64,000 nucleotides of DNA from Paracoccus methylovorus (lineage in GTDB: Bacteria; Pseudomonadota; Alphaproteobacteria; Rhodobacterales; Rhodobacteraceae). The translations under genes and the position numbers were made by a program. Positions 33,434-43,348 of this stretch are shown piece by piece. Where the stretch lies: assembly GCF_016919705.1 (NCBI RefSeq), contig NZ_CP070368.1, forward strand, positions 1,550,001 through 1,614,000. The letters are read 5' to 3'. The notes beneath the pieces were generated by a model that saw nothing but the letters and a program-made list of their open reading frames with translations, was not told where the DNA came from and ran no database searches. Position 1 is the first letter of the stretch, and each line of letters opens with the position of its first letter.

Positions 33434-33946
33434 ATGATAAGCATCAGACCCGCAAGCGACCGTGATGCTCCCCTCCTGCCAGAGATCGAACGCAGTTCCG
33501 GCGAAATATTCCGGCAATCTCCGGGGCTTGAGTGGATCGCCGATGACACTGTTCAGTCCGAGGAACAGCATCGCGCCCTGATCGCAAATGGCCTTGCCTT
33601 CGTCGCGGAGGTGCAAGGTTATGGAGTTGCGGCTTTCCTGAACGGAGAGGTAACGCCCGACGCCCTCCACATTTGGGAAATTGCGGTCCACCGCGATCAG
33701 CAGGGGCACGGCATCGGGCGAAGGTTGATCGAGGCGGCGCAGCAGTTTGCCGCGGATCATGGGATCAATGCACTGACCTTGACCACGTTCAGGGAAGTGC
33801 CTTGGAATGAACCCTATTATCAAAGACTTGGGTTCAGTACACTAGATTGCGAAGAGCTCAGCCCCCGGCTGCGGGCCGTCCTGGACGCCGAGGGGCAGGC
33901 CGGGCTACCTACAGCACGGCGTTGCGCCATGAGGAAACTTCTCTAA
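33434..33946 (+). CDS. GNAT-family N-acetyltransferase
   Basis: A 170-residue acetyltransferase. The acetyl-CoA binding motif is seen in V-H-R-D-Q-Q-G-H-G-I-G-R-R-L (near residue 91), and P-Y-Y-Q-R-L-G-F is the typical C-terminal block. The substrate is unknown. The start is uncertain: a GTG two codons upstream is also possible, and the ribosome site is weak. It is convergent with trpE. Confidence 0.85.
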   Translation: MISIRPASDRDAPLLPEIERSSGEIFRQSPGLEWIADDTVQSEEQHRALIANGLAFVAEVQGYGVAAFLNGEVTPDALHIWEIAVHRDQQGHGIGRRLIEAAQQFAADHGINALTLTTFREVPWNEPYYQRLGFSTLDCEELSPRLRAVLDAEGQAGLPTARRCAMRKLL

Positions 33947-33963
33947 CGGCAGCAGTGCCCCGC

Positions 33964-35466
33964 CTAGCCATTCCCGCGCACGAAACGGGCGGCTTCCTCG
34001 GCGGCGCGGCGCAGGGCGCGGCTTTTGTTCACCGTCTCAGTGAATTCGGCCTCGGGGTCGCTGTCATAGACCACGCCACCGCCCGCCTGAATATAAAGCG
34101 TGTCGTTCTTGATGACACCGGTACGCAGGGCGATGCACATGTCCATCTCGCCATTCGCGGCAAAATAGCCGACGCCGCCGGCGTAGACGCCGCGCTTTTC
34201 CGGCTCCAACTCGTCGATGATCTCCATGGCGCGGACCTTGGGCGCACCCGAAACCGTGCCGGCAGGCATACCCGCCAGCAGCGCCGACAGCGCATCCTCG
34301 CCTTCGTTGAGCTCGCCCACCACGTTCGACACGATATGCATGACGTGGCTGTAGCGTTCGATGGTGAACTGCTCGGTCGGGTGAACTGTGCCCACGCGTG
34401 CCACGCGGCCCACGTCGTTGCGGCCCAGATCCAGAAGCATCAGGTGCTCGGCCAGTTCCTTCTGGTCGGCCAGCAGATCTGCCTCAAGCGCGCGGTCCTC
34501 TTCGGCGGTCGCACCGCGCGGACGGGTGCCGGCGATGGGGCGGATCGTCACCTCGCCACCGCGCAAACGGACCAGAATCTCGGGCGATGCACCGACGATC
34601 TGGAAACCGCCGAAATTCAGGAAGAACATGAAGGGCGACGGGTTGGTGCGCCGCAGCGCCCGGTAGAGCGCAAAGGGCGGCAGCGGGAAATCCATCGCCC
34701 AACGCTGCGAGGGCACCACCTGAAAGATGTCGCCGGCGCGGATATAGTCCTTGGCCTTCCCGACCGCCGCCAGATAGGCCTCTTTCGAGAAGTTCGAGCG
34801 CAGCTCACCGATCTTGAGGTCATGCCCCAATGCGCGCGGCTCGCTAGGCTGGCGGTCTAATGCGCGCAGCGCCTCCATCACCCGCTCAGCGGTCTGGGCA
34901 TAGGCGGCGCGGGCGGGTGTCCCGTCCTGATACCAGGCCGGGGCGCAAAGCAGGACCTCGCCCTTTACGCCGTCAAGCACCGCCACGACCGAGGGGCGCA
35001 TCATCATCGCATCCGGCAGCCCCAGCGGATCGGGGTTCACATCGGGCAACCGCTCGACCAGCCGGATCATGTCATAACCCAGATAGCCGAACAGCCCTGC
35101 CGCGCCCGCAGGCACGCCGTCCGGCATGTCGATGCGGCTTTCCGCGATCAGGGCGCGCAGGCTGTCCAGCGCCGGCCGGTCATCGTCGGCGAATTCGTCC
35201 GAATAGCGGGCATTGCGGTTGATGCGTGCCTTGCCGTCACGGCATTCCCAGATCAGATCGGGCTTCATGCCGATAAAGGAATAGCGCCCGCGAATCTCGC
35301 CGCCGGTGACGCTTTCCAGCATAAAGGAATTGGGCGCGGCCTCGGCCAGTTTCAGCATCAGGCTGACCGGCGTGTCCAGATCGGCTGCCAGCCGGATGGT
35401 CAAAAGCTGATTGCGCCCCTCGGCCCAGCCGCGTTCGAATTCGGCAAAATCCGGGGTAATGTCCAT
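33964..35466 (-). CDS. trpE: Anthranilate synthase component I
   Basis: The 500-residue chorismate-binding subunit that makes anthranilate with ammonia delivered by TrpG. Conserved blocks include P-S-P-F-M-F-F-L-N-F, I-A-G-T-R-P-R-G, L-D-L-G-R-N-D-V-G-R and G-A-P-K-V-R-A-M-E-I. The start overlaps the ppiD stop by one base (TAATG), so the two are coupled. Its partner trpG is on the opposite strand 3 kb away. Confidence 0.96.
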   Translation of the reverse strand: MDITPDFAEFERGWAEGRNQLLTIRLAADLDTPVSLMLKLAEAAPNSFMLESVTGGEIRGRYSFIGMKPDLIWECRDGKARINRNARYSDEFADDDRPALDSLRALIAESRIDMPDGVPAGAAGLFGYLGYDMIRLVERLPDVNPDPLGLPDAMMMRPSVVAVLDGVKGEVLLCAPAWYQDGTPARAAYAQTAERVMEALRALDRQPSEPRALGHDLKIGELRSNFSKEAYLAAVGKAKDYIRAGDIFQVVPSQRWAMDFPLPPFALYRALRRTNPSPFMFFLNFGGFQIVGASPEILVRLRGGEVTIRPIAGTRPRGATAEEDRALEADLLADQKELAEHLMLLDLGRNDVGRVARVGTVHPTEQFTIERYSHVMHIVSNVVGELNEGEDALSALLAGMPAGTVSGAPKVRAMEIIDELEPEKRGVYAGGVGYFAANGEMDMCIALRTGVIKNDTLYIQAGGGVVYDSDPEAEFTETVNKSRALRRAAEEAARFVRGNG

Positions 35467-37412
35467 TACTGAACCTGTGCGTTCACCGCATCCACGGCGG
35501 TCTGGTTCAGCGTCACACCGTTCCGGGTCTGCAGAGCACGGGTGAAATAGTCGAACACGTCCTGACGCAGCGAATCCGCCAGCCGGGCCGAGATCCCTTC
35601 GCGGATCTGCCCGGCCTCGTCACTGTCGGTCTCACCCGCATGGATCTTGTCCAGAGTGATCAGGAACACCCGGTTCTCGGCGTCCACCACCTCGGTCACG
35701 CCCTCTTCGGCGATGTCAAAGGCTTGGATCACCACATCCTGCGGCACGCCGTTGATAAAGCCGCCGCGGGCCAGATTGGTCACAGGGGTCCCCGGCTCGG
35801 GGGTGGGTCTGTCCGCCACCGGCGCGCTGTCGGAAGTCCCGGCCGCGGCCGCACCCAAGGCCTGCGCGACCGGAGCAGTCGCCGCCGCCGGGGCCGGCTC
35901 GATGCCGGGATCGGCGGCTGCTTCGGCTTCGACGCGGCGCTGATCGGCCAAGGCCAGCAGTTGGCGATGCGTTTCGTTCTGCGACCAATCGTCGGCCACG
36001 CGATCACGCACCTCCTCGAACGGGATCAGTGCCGGCGGTTCGATCTGGTCCAGACGCATGGCGAAAACGCCGCCGTCACCCGTCTCGAAAAGCTCGGGGA
36101 AATCCTTGTCGGTCAGTTGCGCGGCACGCTGGCGGAATTCGGGATAGGCGTCGATGCCGTTCGGATCGGCCTCGGCCCCCTGGCTCCAGTCGATCTGGCC
36201 CATTTCCATCGGCGTGTCCTGCGCCATGTCCTCCAGCGCGGCACCGCCGGCCAGAAGATCGGCGAACTCGCCGGCGCGTTCCTCGATCTGGCGGCGGGCG
36301 CGATCGACGGCGGCCTCAAGCCGCAGGTCGTCCTTGGCCTGATCGAAGGGAATATCCAAGGGTTCGAGTATTGCGTTCATCGAAAACAGCGCCGGCCCCA
36401 GTTCGGAACTGGCCGGGCCGGCGATACCGGGTCCCTCCAGCGCAAAGACAGGCTCACCTGCCGCGCCCAGATCGGTCTTGGCAACCTCGCCCAGATCGAT
36501 GTCGGCCAGCGTCAGACCGCGCTCGGCGGCCAGTTGCTCGAAGGTGATCTCACCGCTGTCGATGCGGGCCTTTGCCTGTTCGGCAGCCGCCACGGTCGGA
36601 AACACCAGACGTTCGACCATGCGGCGTTCGGGCTGCTGGAACTCTTCGATCCGGTCCTGATAAAGGTCACGCAGCGCCTGTTCATCGACCTCGACCTCGC
36701 CCTCCAACATCTCGGGGGTCAGCCAGACATAGGTGATCTTGCGGATCTCGGGCGCTGTAAAGCGGTCGGCATTGGCCTTGTGCCAAGCCTGCAACGTCGC
36801 CTCGTCGGGGGTGGCGACCGGAGTGGGCAAGTCCTCGACAGTCAGTTCGCTCCAATGGATATCGCGCGTCTCAAGCAGCCAGCCCTGCGTCTGCGTCACC
36901 ACCGGCTGCGGCGCGCTGACGGCCGAGAGTGCCGCGTCCTGCAGGATCTGCCGCGCCATGTCCATGCGCAGGTCATGTTCGAACTCGGCTTCGCGCAGCC
37001 CTTCGCGGCGCAGCGCATCCGCATAGATGGCGCGATCAAACTGGCCGTTCAGCCCGCGAAAGGCACCTATGCCGGTAATCTGTTCGGCAACTGCCTGATC
37101 GCCCACCGAAACACCCAGCCGGTTCGCCTCGGCCTCAAGTGCGGCGGCGGTGAAAAGCCGCGCCAGCGCCGCCTGATCCACGCCGATGGCCTTGGCCTCG
37201 GCGGCGCTGATCTGGCGGCCGGTGCGGGCGGAAAAGTCCTGCATCTCGGCGCGCAGCGTGCGGGCATAATCTTGTGCCGATATCTCGACCCCGCCCACGG
37301 CACCGATATCCGCCGTGCCGCCCGAGAAGTTGGTGACGCCAAAGCCGCCCAGTCCCAGAACCAGCATACCCATCAGCAACCAGACGATGGTCGATTTGCC
37401 CTTGCCTCGCAT
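35466..37412 (-). CDS. ppiD: PpiD-like periplasmic peptidyl-prolyl isomerase/chaperone
   Basis: A 648-residue SurA/PpiD-type folding factor anchored in the inner membrane. It begins with a basic cytoplasmic stretch and one helix (about residues 8-28), followed by the SurA-like N-terminal domain and an internal parvulin-like domain at roughly 250-370. A Pro/Ala-rich insert lies near 500-540. Such proteins help newly exported proteins fold. The pairing of ppiD with trpE is known to me from other Rhodobacteraceae. Confidence 0.9.
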   Translation of the reverse strand: MRGKGKSTIVWLLMGMLVLGLGGFGVTNFSGGTADIGAVGGVEISAQDYARTLRAEMQDFSARTGRQISAAEAKAIGVDQAALARLFTAAALEAEANRLGVSVGDQAVAEQITGIGAFRGLNGQFDRAIYADALRREGLREAEFEHDLRMDMARQILQDAALSAVSAPQPVVTQTQGWLLETRDIHWSELTVEDLPTPVATPDEATLQAWHKANADRFTAPEIRKITYVWLTPEMLEGEVEVDEQALRDLYQDRIEEFQQPERRMVERLVFPTVAAAEQAKARIDSGEITFEQLAAERGLTLADIDLGEVAKTDLGAAGEPVFALEGPGIAGPASSELGPALFSMNAILEPLDIPFDQAKDDLRLEAAVDRARRQIEERAGEFADLLAGGAALEDMAQDTPMEMGQIDWSQGAEADPNGIDAYPEFRQRAAQLTDKDFPELFETGDGGVFAMRLDQIEPPALIPFEEVRDRVADDWSQNETHRQLLALADQRRVEAEAAADPGIEPAPAAATAPVAQALGAAAAGTSDSAPVADRPTPEPGTPVTNLARGGFINGVPQDVVIQAFDIAEEGVTEVVDAENRVFLITLDKIHAGETDSDEAGQIREGISARLADSLRQDVFDYFTRALQTRNGVTLNQTAVDAVNAQVQ

Positions 37413-37503
37413 CTTGTCGCCGTGCCCCGTCAGTTGCTCTTATTAGTCAGCGCAAGTCTTTAGGGTGCCAAAGCCGCCGCGGCAAGTGCCGCAAAGCCAT
37501 GCA

Positions 37504-37537
37504 CCCATCACGGGCGCGCGCGTTGGCGCGCGATGGG
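37504..37537 (-). terminator. Imperfect hairpin downstream of the truncated deacetylase-like gene
   Basis: CCCATC (37504-37509) pairs with GATGGG (37532-37537), and GCGCGC (37514-37519) with GCGCGC (37526-37531), leaving a 4-base bulge. It sits between the stop of the minus-strand gene at 37566 and the ppiD start. No T run follows. Confidence 0.4.
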
Positions 37538-37565
37538 GCCCGTCACCGGCATGGCGGACAGGTAT

Positions 37566-38348
37566 TCAATCGGTCAGCCGCAGAGCACCGAAATCGGGGG
37601 GAGTGGACAGGTCGACCCCCGTATCAGGCGCGGGTCGGGACAGGCCGACCGGTCCTTCGCTGGACGTATTTCCGGTGATTTCCGGGGTCGGAATCGTGGC
37701 AGGCGCATCAGCGGCGGGCGGCGCGAGGGCATCCGACGACCGCCCGGAAATAACAGGCGCGGCAGGAGGATCCCCGGCGGCTTCCGCAAGCGGGGGCTCT
37801 GCCTGGGGAACCGCCACCTCGGCCGGGTCGGCATCGGCGGGCTCTTCGTGCGCCGTCACGGTTTCCGGCGTTGCCGTAGCAGGGGCCGACAGCGCCCGTT
37901 CCGGCGCGCGGTCCAGTCGCGGCACCACCACCTTGCCGGGCGGCGGCACGGGAATCGGGGCCTCGGACACGAGTTCGGGCAAGTCGATGGAATCGATCTC
38001 GGGCAAGGCCATCTCAGGCGAGGCCGGGCTTTCATCCGGTGTCTGCGGCCGCAAACCGGCAGGCTCCGCTGCGACAGGGGCGAATTCGTCGGCGGGACGC
38101 TGCACCTGCGGTGTGGCGGCAGGCCGCGGACCCTCGGCGGACAGGGGCGTGGGCGGCTGCGGCTGCATATCGCTGGCGCGGGAAAACTCGGATCCGGCGG
38201 GGACGGTCAGCGTCTCGGCCGCCGGGGCTTCGTCTAGGGCGGGCCCCTGCGGGCGCGGCGGTTGCGGCAGCACCAGGGACAGCCCGACCAGCGCCGCGCC
38301 GCAGATCAGCGCGCCATGAACCAGCCCCGTTGCAAATCCCCTTGCCAT
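37566..38348 (-). CDS. Truncated divergent polysaccharide-deacetylase-like protein (anchor and linker only)
   Basis: The 260-residue product has one N-terminal membrane segment (about residues 5-25) and then only Pro/Ala/Glu-rich, low-complexity sequence to the stop. This matches the N-terminal half of Rhodobacteraceae divergent polysaccharide deacetylases as I recall them. The catalytic domain expected after the linker is missing, and only about 150 bases separate the stop from ppiD, so it is not simply frameshifted. The start at 38348 (M-A-R-G-F) is favoured over an in-frame ATG upstream. It may be a decayed gene or a separate periplasmic spacer protein. Confidence 0.6.
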   Translation of the reverse strand: MARGFATGLVHGALICGAALVGLSLVLPQPPRPQGPALDEAPAAETLTVPAGSEFSRASDMQPQPPTPLSAEGPRPAATPQVQRPADEFAPVAAEPAGLRPQTPDESPASPEMALPEIDSIDLPELVSEAPIPVPPPGKVVVPRLDRAPERALSAPATATPETVTAHEEPADADPAEVAVPQAEPPLAEAAGDPPAAPVISGRSSDALAPPAADAPATIPTPEITGNTSSEGPVGLSRPAPDTGVDLSTPPDFGALRLTD

Positions 38349-38497
38349 GCTTTGCCCAGCCCTTGCCCCACGCACGTCCGATGCCGTTTTTCTTGCCCCG
38401 CGGGCTTGACCCGACGCGGAGCTTTGCCCCATCTATAGCCGCAGATTTTCCGGGGTTCACCCCCCAATGCAAGGCGCCCCGCCGGAAGGCCCAGACC

Positions 38498-39088
38498 ATG
38501 ATCCTGCTCATCGACAATTACGACAGTTTCACCTGGAACCTTGTCCATTACATGGGCGAGGCCGGGGCCGAAGTGGTCGTGCGCCGCAACGACACGCTGA
38601 GCGTGGACGAAGCGCTGGCGATGGGCGCGCAGGGTATCGTGATCTCTCCCGGTCCTTGCGATCCCGCACATGCGGGGATCATCGTGCCGCTGATCCGGGC
38701 GGCCGCGGAACGGGGCGTGCCGCTGTTCGGGGTCTGCCTGGGCCATCAGGCCATCGGCGAGGCTTTCGGCGGCAAGGTCGTGCGCGCCTCGCGCATCGTG
38801 CATGGCAAGACCGATGCGATCAGCCATGATGGAACCGGGGTGTTTACCGGATTGCCTTCTCCGCTGACCGCGACCCGCTATCACTCGCTGACGGTCGAGC
38901 CGGAAAGCCTGCCCGATTGCCTGCGCGTCACCGCCACCGCCGCGGATGGCACGATCATGGGGCTGATGCACCGGACGCTGCCGGTCGAGGGCGTGCAATT
39001 CCACCCAGAAAGCATCGCTTCCGAATATGGCCACGACATGATCCGCAACTTCCTGCGCCGCTGCACGAATCTGGATCGCGCAGCATGA
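38498..39088 (+). CDS. trpG: Anthranilate synthase component II (glutamine amidotransferase)
   Basis: A 196-residue class I glutamine amidotransferase that supplies ammonia to TrpE. The nucleophile lies in [11 protein letters not shown] (about Cys79), and the His/Glu pair in V-Q-F-H-P-E-S. It begins [14 protein letters not shown], typical of TrpG/PabA; it may also serve folate synthesis. Its stop overlaps trpD by 4 bases. Confidence 0.95.
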   Translation: MILLIDNYDSFTWNLVHYMGEAGAEVVVRRNDTLSVDEALAMGAQGIVISPGPCDPAHAGIIVPLIRAAAERGVPLFGVCLGHQAIGEAFGGKVVRASRIVHGKTDAISHDGTGVFTGLPSPLTATRYHSLTVEPESLPDCLRVTATAADGTIMGLMHRTLPVEGVQFHPESIASEYGHDMIRNFLRRCTNLDRAA

Positions 39089-40122
39089 ACGGCGCGACAG
39101 ACATCCGCCCGCTGATCGGGCTGGCCGCAACCCGCCCGCTGACGGGAACCGAGGCCGAAGCCGCCTTTGGCGCGCTGTTCGAGGGGGCGGCAACCCCCGC
39201 CCAGATCGGCGGCCTTCTGATGGCCATGCGCGTGCGCGGCGAAACGGTCGAGGAAATGGCCGCCGCCACCCGCGCCATGCGCGCGCGCATGAACCGCATC
39301 AACGCCCCGCAAGGCGCCATCGACATCGTCGGCACAGGCGGGGATGGCAAAGGCACGCTGAACATCTCGACCGCCACGGCCTTCGTGGTGGCGGGCGCGG
39401 GCGTGCCGGTCGCCAAGCACGGCAACCGCAACCTGTCGTCGAAATCCGGCTCGGCCGATGCGATCACCCATCTTGGCCTGAACGTGATGGGCACGCCCGA
39501 AATCGCCGAGCGGGCGCTGGCCAGCATCGGCATCTGCTTCATGATGGCACCGGTTCATCATCCGGCTATGCGCCACGTCGGCCCCGCGCGGGCCGAACTG
39601 GGGACCCGGACCATCTTCAACCTGTTGGGGCCGATGACGAACCCCGGTCTGGTCAAGCTGCAACTGACCGGCACCTTCGACCGGGTCTGGAACCGCCCGA
39701 TGGCCGAAACGCTGCGCGAGCTTGGCTCGGAATTCGCATGGCTGGTGCATGGCGGCGATGGCACCGACGAGATCTCGATCGCGGAACCGACCTGGGTGGC
39801 GCAGCTCAAGGACGGCGAGGTCACCGAATTCCAGATCTCGCCCGAGGATGCCGGCCTGCCCGTCCACCCGTTCGAGGCGATCCTGGGCGGTGACCCGGCC
39901 CATAACGCCGGCGCGCTGCGGGCGCTGCTGGATGGCGCGCAGAGCGCCTATCGCGATGCGGTTGTGCTGAACGCCGCCGCTGCGCTGCTGATCGCCGGCA
40001 AGGCAGCCGATCTGCGCCAAGGGGCCGAGATCGCGCGGGACTCCATCGACAGCGGCAAGGCCAAGGCCAAGCTGGCGGCGTTGGCCGCAGAGGTCGGCGC
40101 GCCGGTCGACCCAAATGGCTGA
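39085..40122 (+). CDS. trpD: Anthranilate phosphoribosyltransferase
   Basis: Transfers phosphoribose from PRPP to anthranilate. The 345-residue protein has the signature [14 protein letters not shown] near residue 85, [15 protein letters not shown] and [12 protein letters not shown]. Start chosen at the ATGA overlap with trpG rather than the earlier frame. Its end overlaps ung by 8 bases. Confidence 0.96.
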   Translation: MNGATDIRPLIGLAATRPLTGTEAEAAFGALFEGAATPAQIGGLLMAMRVRGETVEEMAAATRAMRARMNRINAPQGAIDIVGTGGDGKGTLNISTATAFVVAGAGVPVAKHGNRNLSSKSGSADAITHLGLNVMGTPEIAERALASIGICFMMAPVHHPAMRHVGPARAELGTRTIFNLLGPMTNPGLVKLQLTGTFDRVWNRPMAETLRELGSEFAWLVHGGDGTDEISIAEPTWVAQLKDGEVTEFQISPEDAGLPVHPFEAILGGDPAHNAGALRALLDGAQSAYRDAVVLNAAAALLIAGKAADLRQGAEIARDSIDSGKAKAKLAALAAEVGAPVDPNG

Positions 40123-40783
40123 AGATATTGCCGTGCCCCGCGCCTGGGCCGAGTTGCCGTTCTTTCATCAGGACTGGCCCGGCATCGCTGCCCGGTTGCG
40201 GGATCGCGACTGGCTGCCCGGCCCGGGCCGCGTCTTTGCCGCGCTGGAACTGACACCGCCGGAAAAGACCCGTGTGGTGATCCTTGGCCAGGACCCCTAT
40301 CCAACGCCGGGCCATGCCAATGGGCTGGCCTTTTCGGTCACGCCGGAAACCGCCTTGCCGCGCTCGCTCAAGAACATCTTTGCCGAGATGAAGGCCGATA
40401 TCGGCGCCATCCCCCCAACGGGCGATCTGAGCCATTGGGCGCGTCAGGGCGTGCTGCTGCTGAACACCTCGCTCAGCGTGCTGCCCGGTCAGGCCGGCAT
40501 ACATGCGAAATGGGGCTGGGACAAATTGGCGCATCAGGCCGTCGTCCGGGCGCAGCGGGAACGACCGCTGGCTTTCATCCTGTGGGGCGCACATGCGCAA
40601 AAAGCCCTTGCCGGCTTGCCCCGCACACAAGATCTGGTCATTGAAACCGCCCATCCCTCGCCTTTGTCGGCGCGGCGCGGCTTTTTCGGCTCTCGTCCGT
40701 TCAGCCGCGTGAACGACTGGCTGAAGGCCCGGGGCGAGGCGCCGGTCGACTGGGCTCTTTCCGAAACTGTCGCTGCGGGGTAA
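40115..40783 (+). CDS. ung: Uracil-DNA glycosylase
   Basis: Removes uracil from DNA as the first step of base-excision repair. The 222-residue protein has the catalytic motif [17 protein letters not shown] (near residues 58-74), the H-P-S-P-L-S loop and [10 protein letters not shown], all diagnostic of family 1 UDG. It overlaps trpD and is followed 10 bases later by trpC, so a DNA-repair gene is inserted in the tryptophan operon. Confidence 0.95.
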   Translation: MAEDIAVPRAWAELPFFHQDWPGIAARLRDRDWLPGPGRVFAALELTPPEKTRVVILGQDPYPTPGHANGLAFSVTPETALPRSLKNIFAEMKADIGAIPPTGDLSHWARQGVLLLNTSLSVLPGQAGIHAKWGWDKLAHQAVVRAQRERPLAFILWGAHAQKALAGLPRTQDLVIETAHPSPLSARRGFFGSRPFSRVNDWLKARGEAPVDWALSETVAAG

Positions 40784-40792
40784 AGCTGGGCC

Positions 40793-41584
40793 ATGGATAT
40801 TCTTGATCGCATCAAGGCTTACAAGCTTGAGGAAATCGCCGCGGCCAAGGCCGCAAGGCCGCTGGCAGAGGTCGAGGCTGCGGCCCGCGCCGCATCGGCC
40901 CCGCGCGGCTTTGCCAAGGCCCTGACCGACAAGGCCGGCACCGGCCACGCGCTGATCGCCGAGATCAAGAAGGCCAGCCCGTCAAAAGGTCTGATCCGGC
41001 CGGATTTCGATCCTCCTTCGCTGGCCCGTGCCTATCAAGCCGGCGGCGCCGCCTGCCTTTCGGTGCTGACCGACGGCCCCAGCTTTCAGGGCGCGCCCGA
41101 ATTCCTGACGGCCGCGCGCGAGGCCTGCGACCTGCCGGCATTGCGCAAGGATTTCCTTTACGATCCCTATCAGGTGGCCGAGGCCCGTGCCTGGGGTGCC
41201 GACTGTATCCTGATCATCATGGCGTCGGTCGATGACGAGCTTGCCGCCGAGCTTGAGGACGCAGCATTGCATTGGGGCATGGATGCTTTGGTCGAGGTGC
41301 ATGATCGCAATGAACTGGACCGCGCCCTGAACCTTAAATCGCCGCTGATCGGGGTGAACAACCGCAATCTCAAGACCTTCGAGGTCAGCCTGGACACCAC
41401 GCTGGAACTGGCGCCGCATGTGCCCAAGGACCGCGATCTGGTTTGCGAAAGCGGGCTTTTCACCCCAGCTGACCTGAACCGCATGGCCGATGCCGGGGTC
41501 AGGCGTTTTCTCATCGGCGAAAGCCTGATGCGGCAGCAGGACGTGACCGGCGCCACCCGCAACATCCTGGGTCTTGCGGCATGA
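40793..41584 (+). CDS. trpC: Indole-3-glycerol phosphate synthase
   Basis: The 263-residue TIM-barrel enzyme that closes the indole ring in tryptophan synthesis. It begins [11 protein letters not shown] and has the signature [11 protein letters not shown] near residue 60. Further motifs are [11 protein letters not shown] and [10 protein letters not shown]. Its stop overlaps moaC by 4 bases. Confidence 0.96.
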   Translation: MDILDRIKAYKLEEIAAAKAARPLAEVEAAARAASAPRGFAKALTDKAGTGHALIAEIKKASPSKGLIRPDFDPPSLARAYQAGGAACLSVLTDGPSFQGAPEFLTAAREACDLPALRKDFLYDPYQVAEARAWGADCILIIMASVDDELAAELEDAALHWGMDALVEVHDRNELDRALNLKSPLIGVNNRNLKTFEVSLDTTLELAPHVPKDRDLVCESGLFTPADLNRMADAGVRRFLIGESLMRQQDVTGATRNILGLAA

Positions 41585-42054
41585 GCCTGACGCATTTCGA
41601 CGCGCAAGGTCAGGCCCATATGGTCGATGTCTCGGCCAAGCCCGAGACTGCGCGCGAAGCCATTGCCGAGGGCATGGTCATCATGGCGGCCGAGACACTG
41701 GCGCTGGCGCAGGGCGGCGCGGCCAAGGGCGATGTGATGGGCGTCGCGCGACTTGCCGGGATCATGGGTGCCAAGCGCACCTCGGACCTGATCCCGCTGT
41801 GCCATCCGCTGCCGATCACCAAGGTTTCCGTGGATCTGGTGGCCGACCCCGCCTTGCCCGGCATTCGCGTGACCGCCACCGTCAGGACCGCCGGTAAAAC
41901 CGGGGTCGAGATGGAGGCGCTGACCGCCGTCTCTACCGCCTGTCTGACCGTATATGACATGCTCAAGGCCGCGCAAAAGGACATGCGGATCGAGGGGATC
42001 CGCCTGCTTTCGAAAACCGGCGGCAAGTCCGGCGAGTTCCACGCCGCACCCTGA
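41581..42054 (+). CDS. moaC: Cyclic pyranopterin monophosphate synthase MoaC
   Basis: Second step of molybdenum cofactor synthesis, forming cyclic pyranopterin monophosphate. At 157 residues it has the family size. Motifs: [12 protein letters not shown] near the N-terminus, [14 protein letters not shown] in the centre and [11 protein letters not shown] near residue 105. It is translationally coupled to trpC and followed by moeA. Confidence 0.96.
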   Translation: MSLTHFDAQGQAHMVDVSAKPETAREAIAEGMVIMAAETLALAQGGAAKGDVMGVARLAGIMGAKRTSDLIPLCHPLPITKVSVDLVADPALPGIRVTATVRTAGKTGVEMEALTAVSTACLTVYDMLKAAQKDMRIEGIRLLSKTGGKSGEFHAAP

Positions 42055-42065
42055 AGGGGAAACCG

Positions 42066-43238
42066 ATGATCAGCGTCGAAGAAGCCCGCGCCCGCGTCCT
42101 TGCCCTCGCCCGCTCGCCGCAGCCCGAACAAGTGGCGCTGTATGACGCACTTGGCCGCGCCATGATCGCGCCTGCGGCGGCACGGCTGACGCAGCCACCC
42201 TTCGACGCCTCGGCAATGGACGGTTATGCGCTGCGCTCGGCCGACCTGCCCGGACCGCTGACGGTCATCGGGACCGCCGCCGCCGGCGTGCCCTATCAGG
42301 GCGAAACGCCTGCAGGCACAGCCATCCGCATCTTTACCGGCGCGCCGGTTCCTGCCGGTTATGATCGCGTGGCCATGCAGGAAATCGTCACGCGCGACGG
42401 CGACCGGATCACCATTCCCGAGGTCGGCAGCAACCTGAATATCCGCCGCAAGGGCAACGACTTTACGAAAGGTTCCGAATTCCTGCCGCAGCATCCGTTG
42501 CGTCCCGCCGATCTGGCGCTTCTGGCGGCGATGAACGTGCCACAACTGACCGTGGCGCGTCGTCCGCGCATCGCCGTTCTGGCGGGGGGCGATGAGTTGG
42601 TTCCTGTTGGCACCGAACCGGCGCCGGGCCAGATCATCTGCTCGAACGACATCGCCATCGCCGGGCTGGCGCGCGAAGCCGGGGCCGAGGCAACCATCCT
42701 GCCGCTCGCCCGCGATACCGAGGAAAGCCTGCGCGACCGCTTTGCCAAGGCCGAGGGCTTTGATCTGATCGTAACCATCGGCGGCGCCTCGGTCGGCGAT
42801 CACGACCTGATCGCCAAGGTCGCCGGAAGCTTGGGTATGGAGCGCGCTTTCTACAAGCTGGCAATGCGCCCGGGCAAGCCACTGATGGCCGGGCGCATCG
42901 GTGCGTCCGCCATGCTGGGCCTGCCGGGGAATCCCGTGTCGGCCATGGTCTGCGCCAAGCTTTTCATGCAGCCCCTGATCCGCGCCATGCAGGGCCTGCC
43001 GCCCGGTCCCGAACCGCTGCAAGCCGTGCTGGGCCGCGATTTGAACCCGGAAGGCGACCGGCAACATTATTTGCGCGCACGGCTCGCCCCCGGCGAAACC
43101 CGGCCCCGGATCGAGCCCTTCCCCGATCAGGATTCCGCCCGCCTTTGGCTGCTGGCCGAGGCCGACGCGCTGCTGATCCGCCCTGCCCACGACCCGGCCC
43201 GCAAGGCGGGCGAGCGCATCAGCTATCTGCCGCTCTAG
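42066..43238 (+). CDS. moeA: Molybdopterin molybdotransferase MoeA
   Basis: Inserts molybdate into molybdopterin-AMP. The 390-residue protein has the expected domains, with F-D-A-S-A-M-D-G-Y-A-L-R near residue 45, R-R-K-G-N-D-F and the V-T-I-G-G-A-S-V-G-D-H-D block near 240; P-G-K-P-L-M-A-G and L-P-G-N-P-V-S follow. It lies 11 bases after moaC. A source of molybdate for it may be the importer encoded at 16-22 kb. Confidence 0.96.
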   Translation: MISVEEARARVLALARSPQPEQVALYDALGRAMIAPAAARLTQPPFDASAMDGYALRSADLPGPLTVIGTAAAGVPYQGETPAGTAIRIFTGAPVPAGYDRVAMQEIVTRDGDRITIPEVGSNLNIRRKGNDFTKGSEFLPQHPLRPADLALLAAMNVPQLTVARRPRIAVLAGGDELVPVGTEPAPGQIICSNDIAIAGLAREAGAEATILPLARDTEESLRDRFAKAEGFDLIVTIGGASVGDHDLIAKVAGSLGMERAFYKLAMRPGKPLMAGRIGASAMLGLPGNPVSAMVCAKLFMQPLIRAMQGLPPGPEPLQAVLGRDLNPEGDRQHYLRARLAPGETRPRIEPFPDQDSARLWLLAEADALLIRPAHDPARKAGERISYLPL

Positions 43239-43300
43239 GCAATTAACCGGAAATTTACCCGAATCGTCATAAAGATTGACGCAAAGAACTGACCGCGCTA

Positions 43301-43315
43301 GAACATTCGATGAAC
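43301..43315 (+). promoter_or_regulatory. SOS box (LexA operator) upstream of lexA
   Basis: GAAC (43301-43304), seven bases, and GAAC (43312-43315) match the alphaproteobacterial LexA site, a direct repeat unlike the E. coli palindrome. It lies 33 bases upstream of the lexA ATG, as expected for autoregulation, and covers an upstream in-frame ATG, which argues against that start. Confidence 0.85.
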
Positions 43316-43348
43316 ATAACGGCGGCCGCAGCAGATCGGGGGCAGAGC

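Noticed and set aside
33847..34860. Plus-strand frame opposite trpE (337 codons)
   Set aside because: Antisense shadow of a conserved gene, with low-complexity His/Gln-rich content.
41610..43190. Minus-strand frame of 526 codons opposite moeA and moaC
   Set aside because: Antisense to two conserved cofactor genes; Gln/His/Arg-rich composition typical of shadows.
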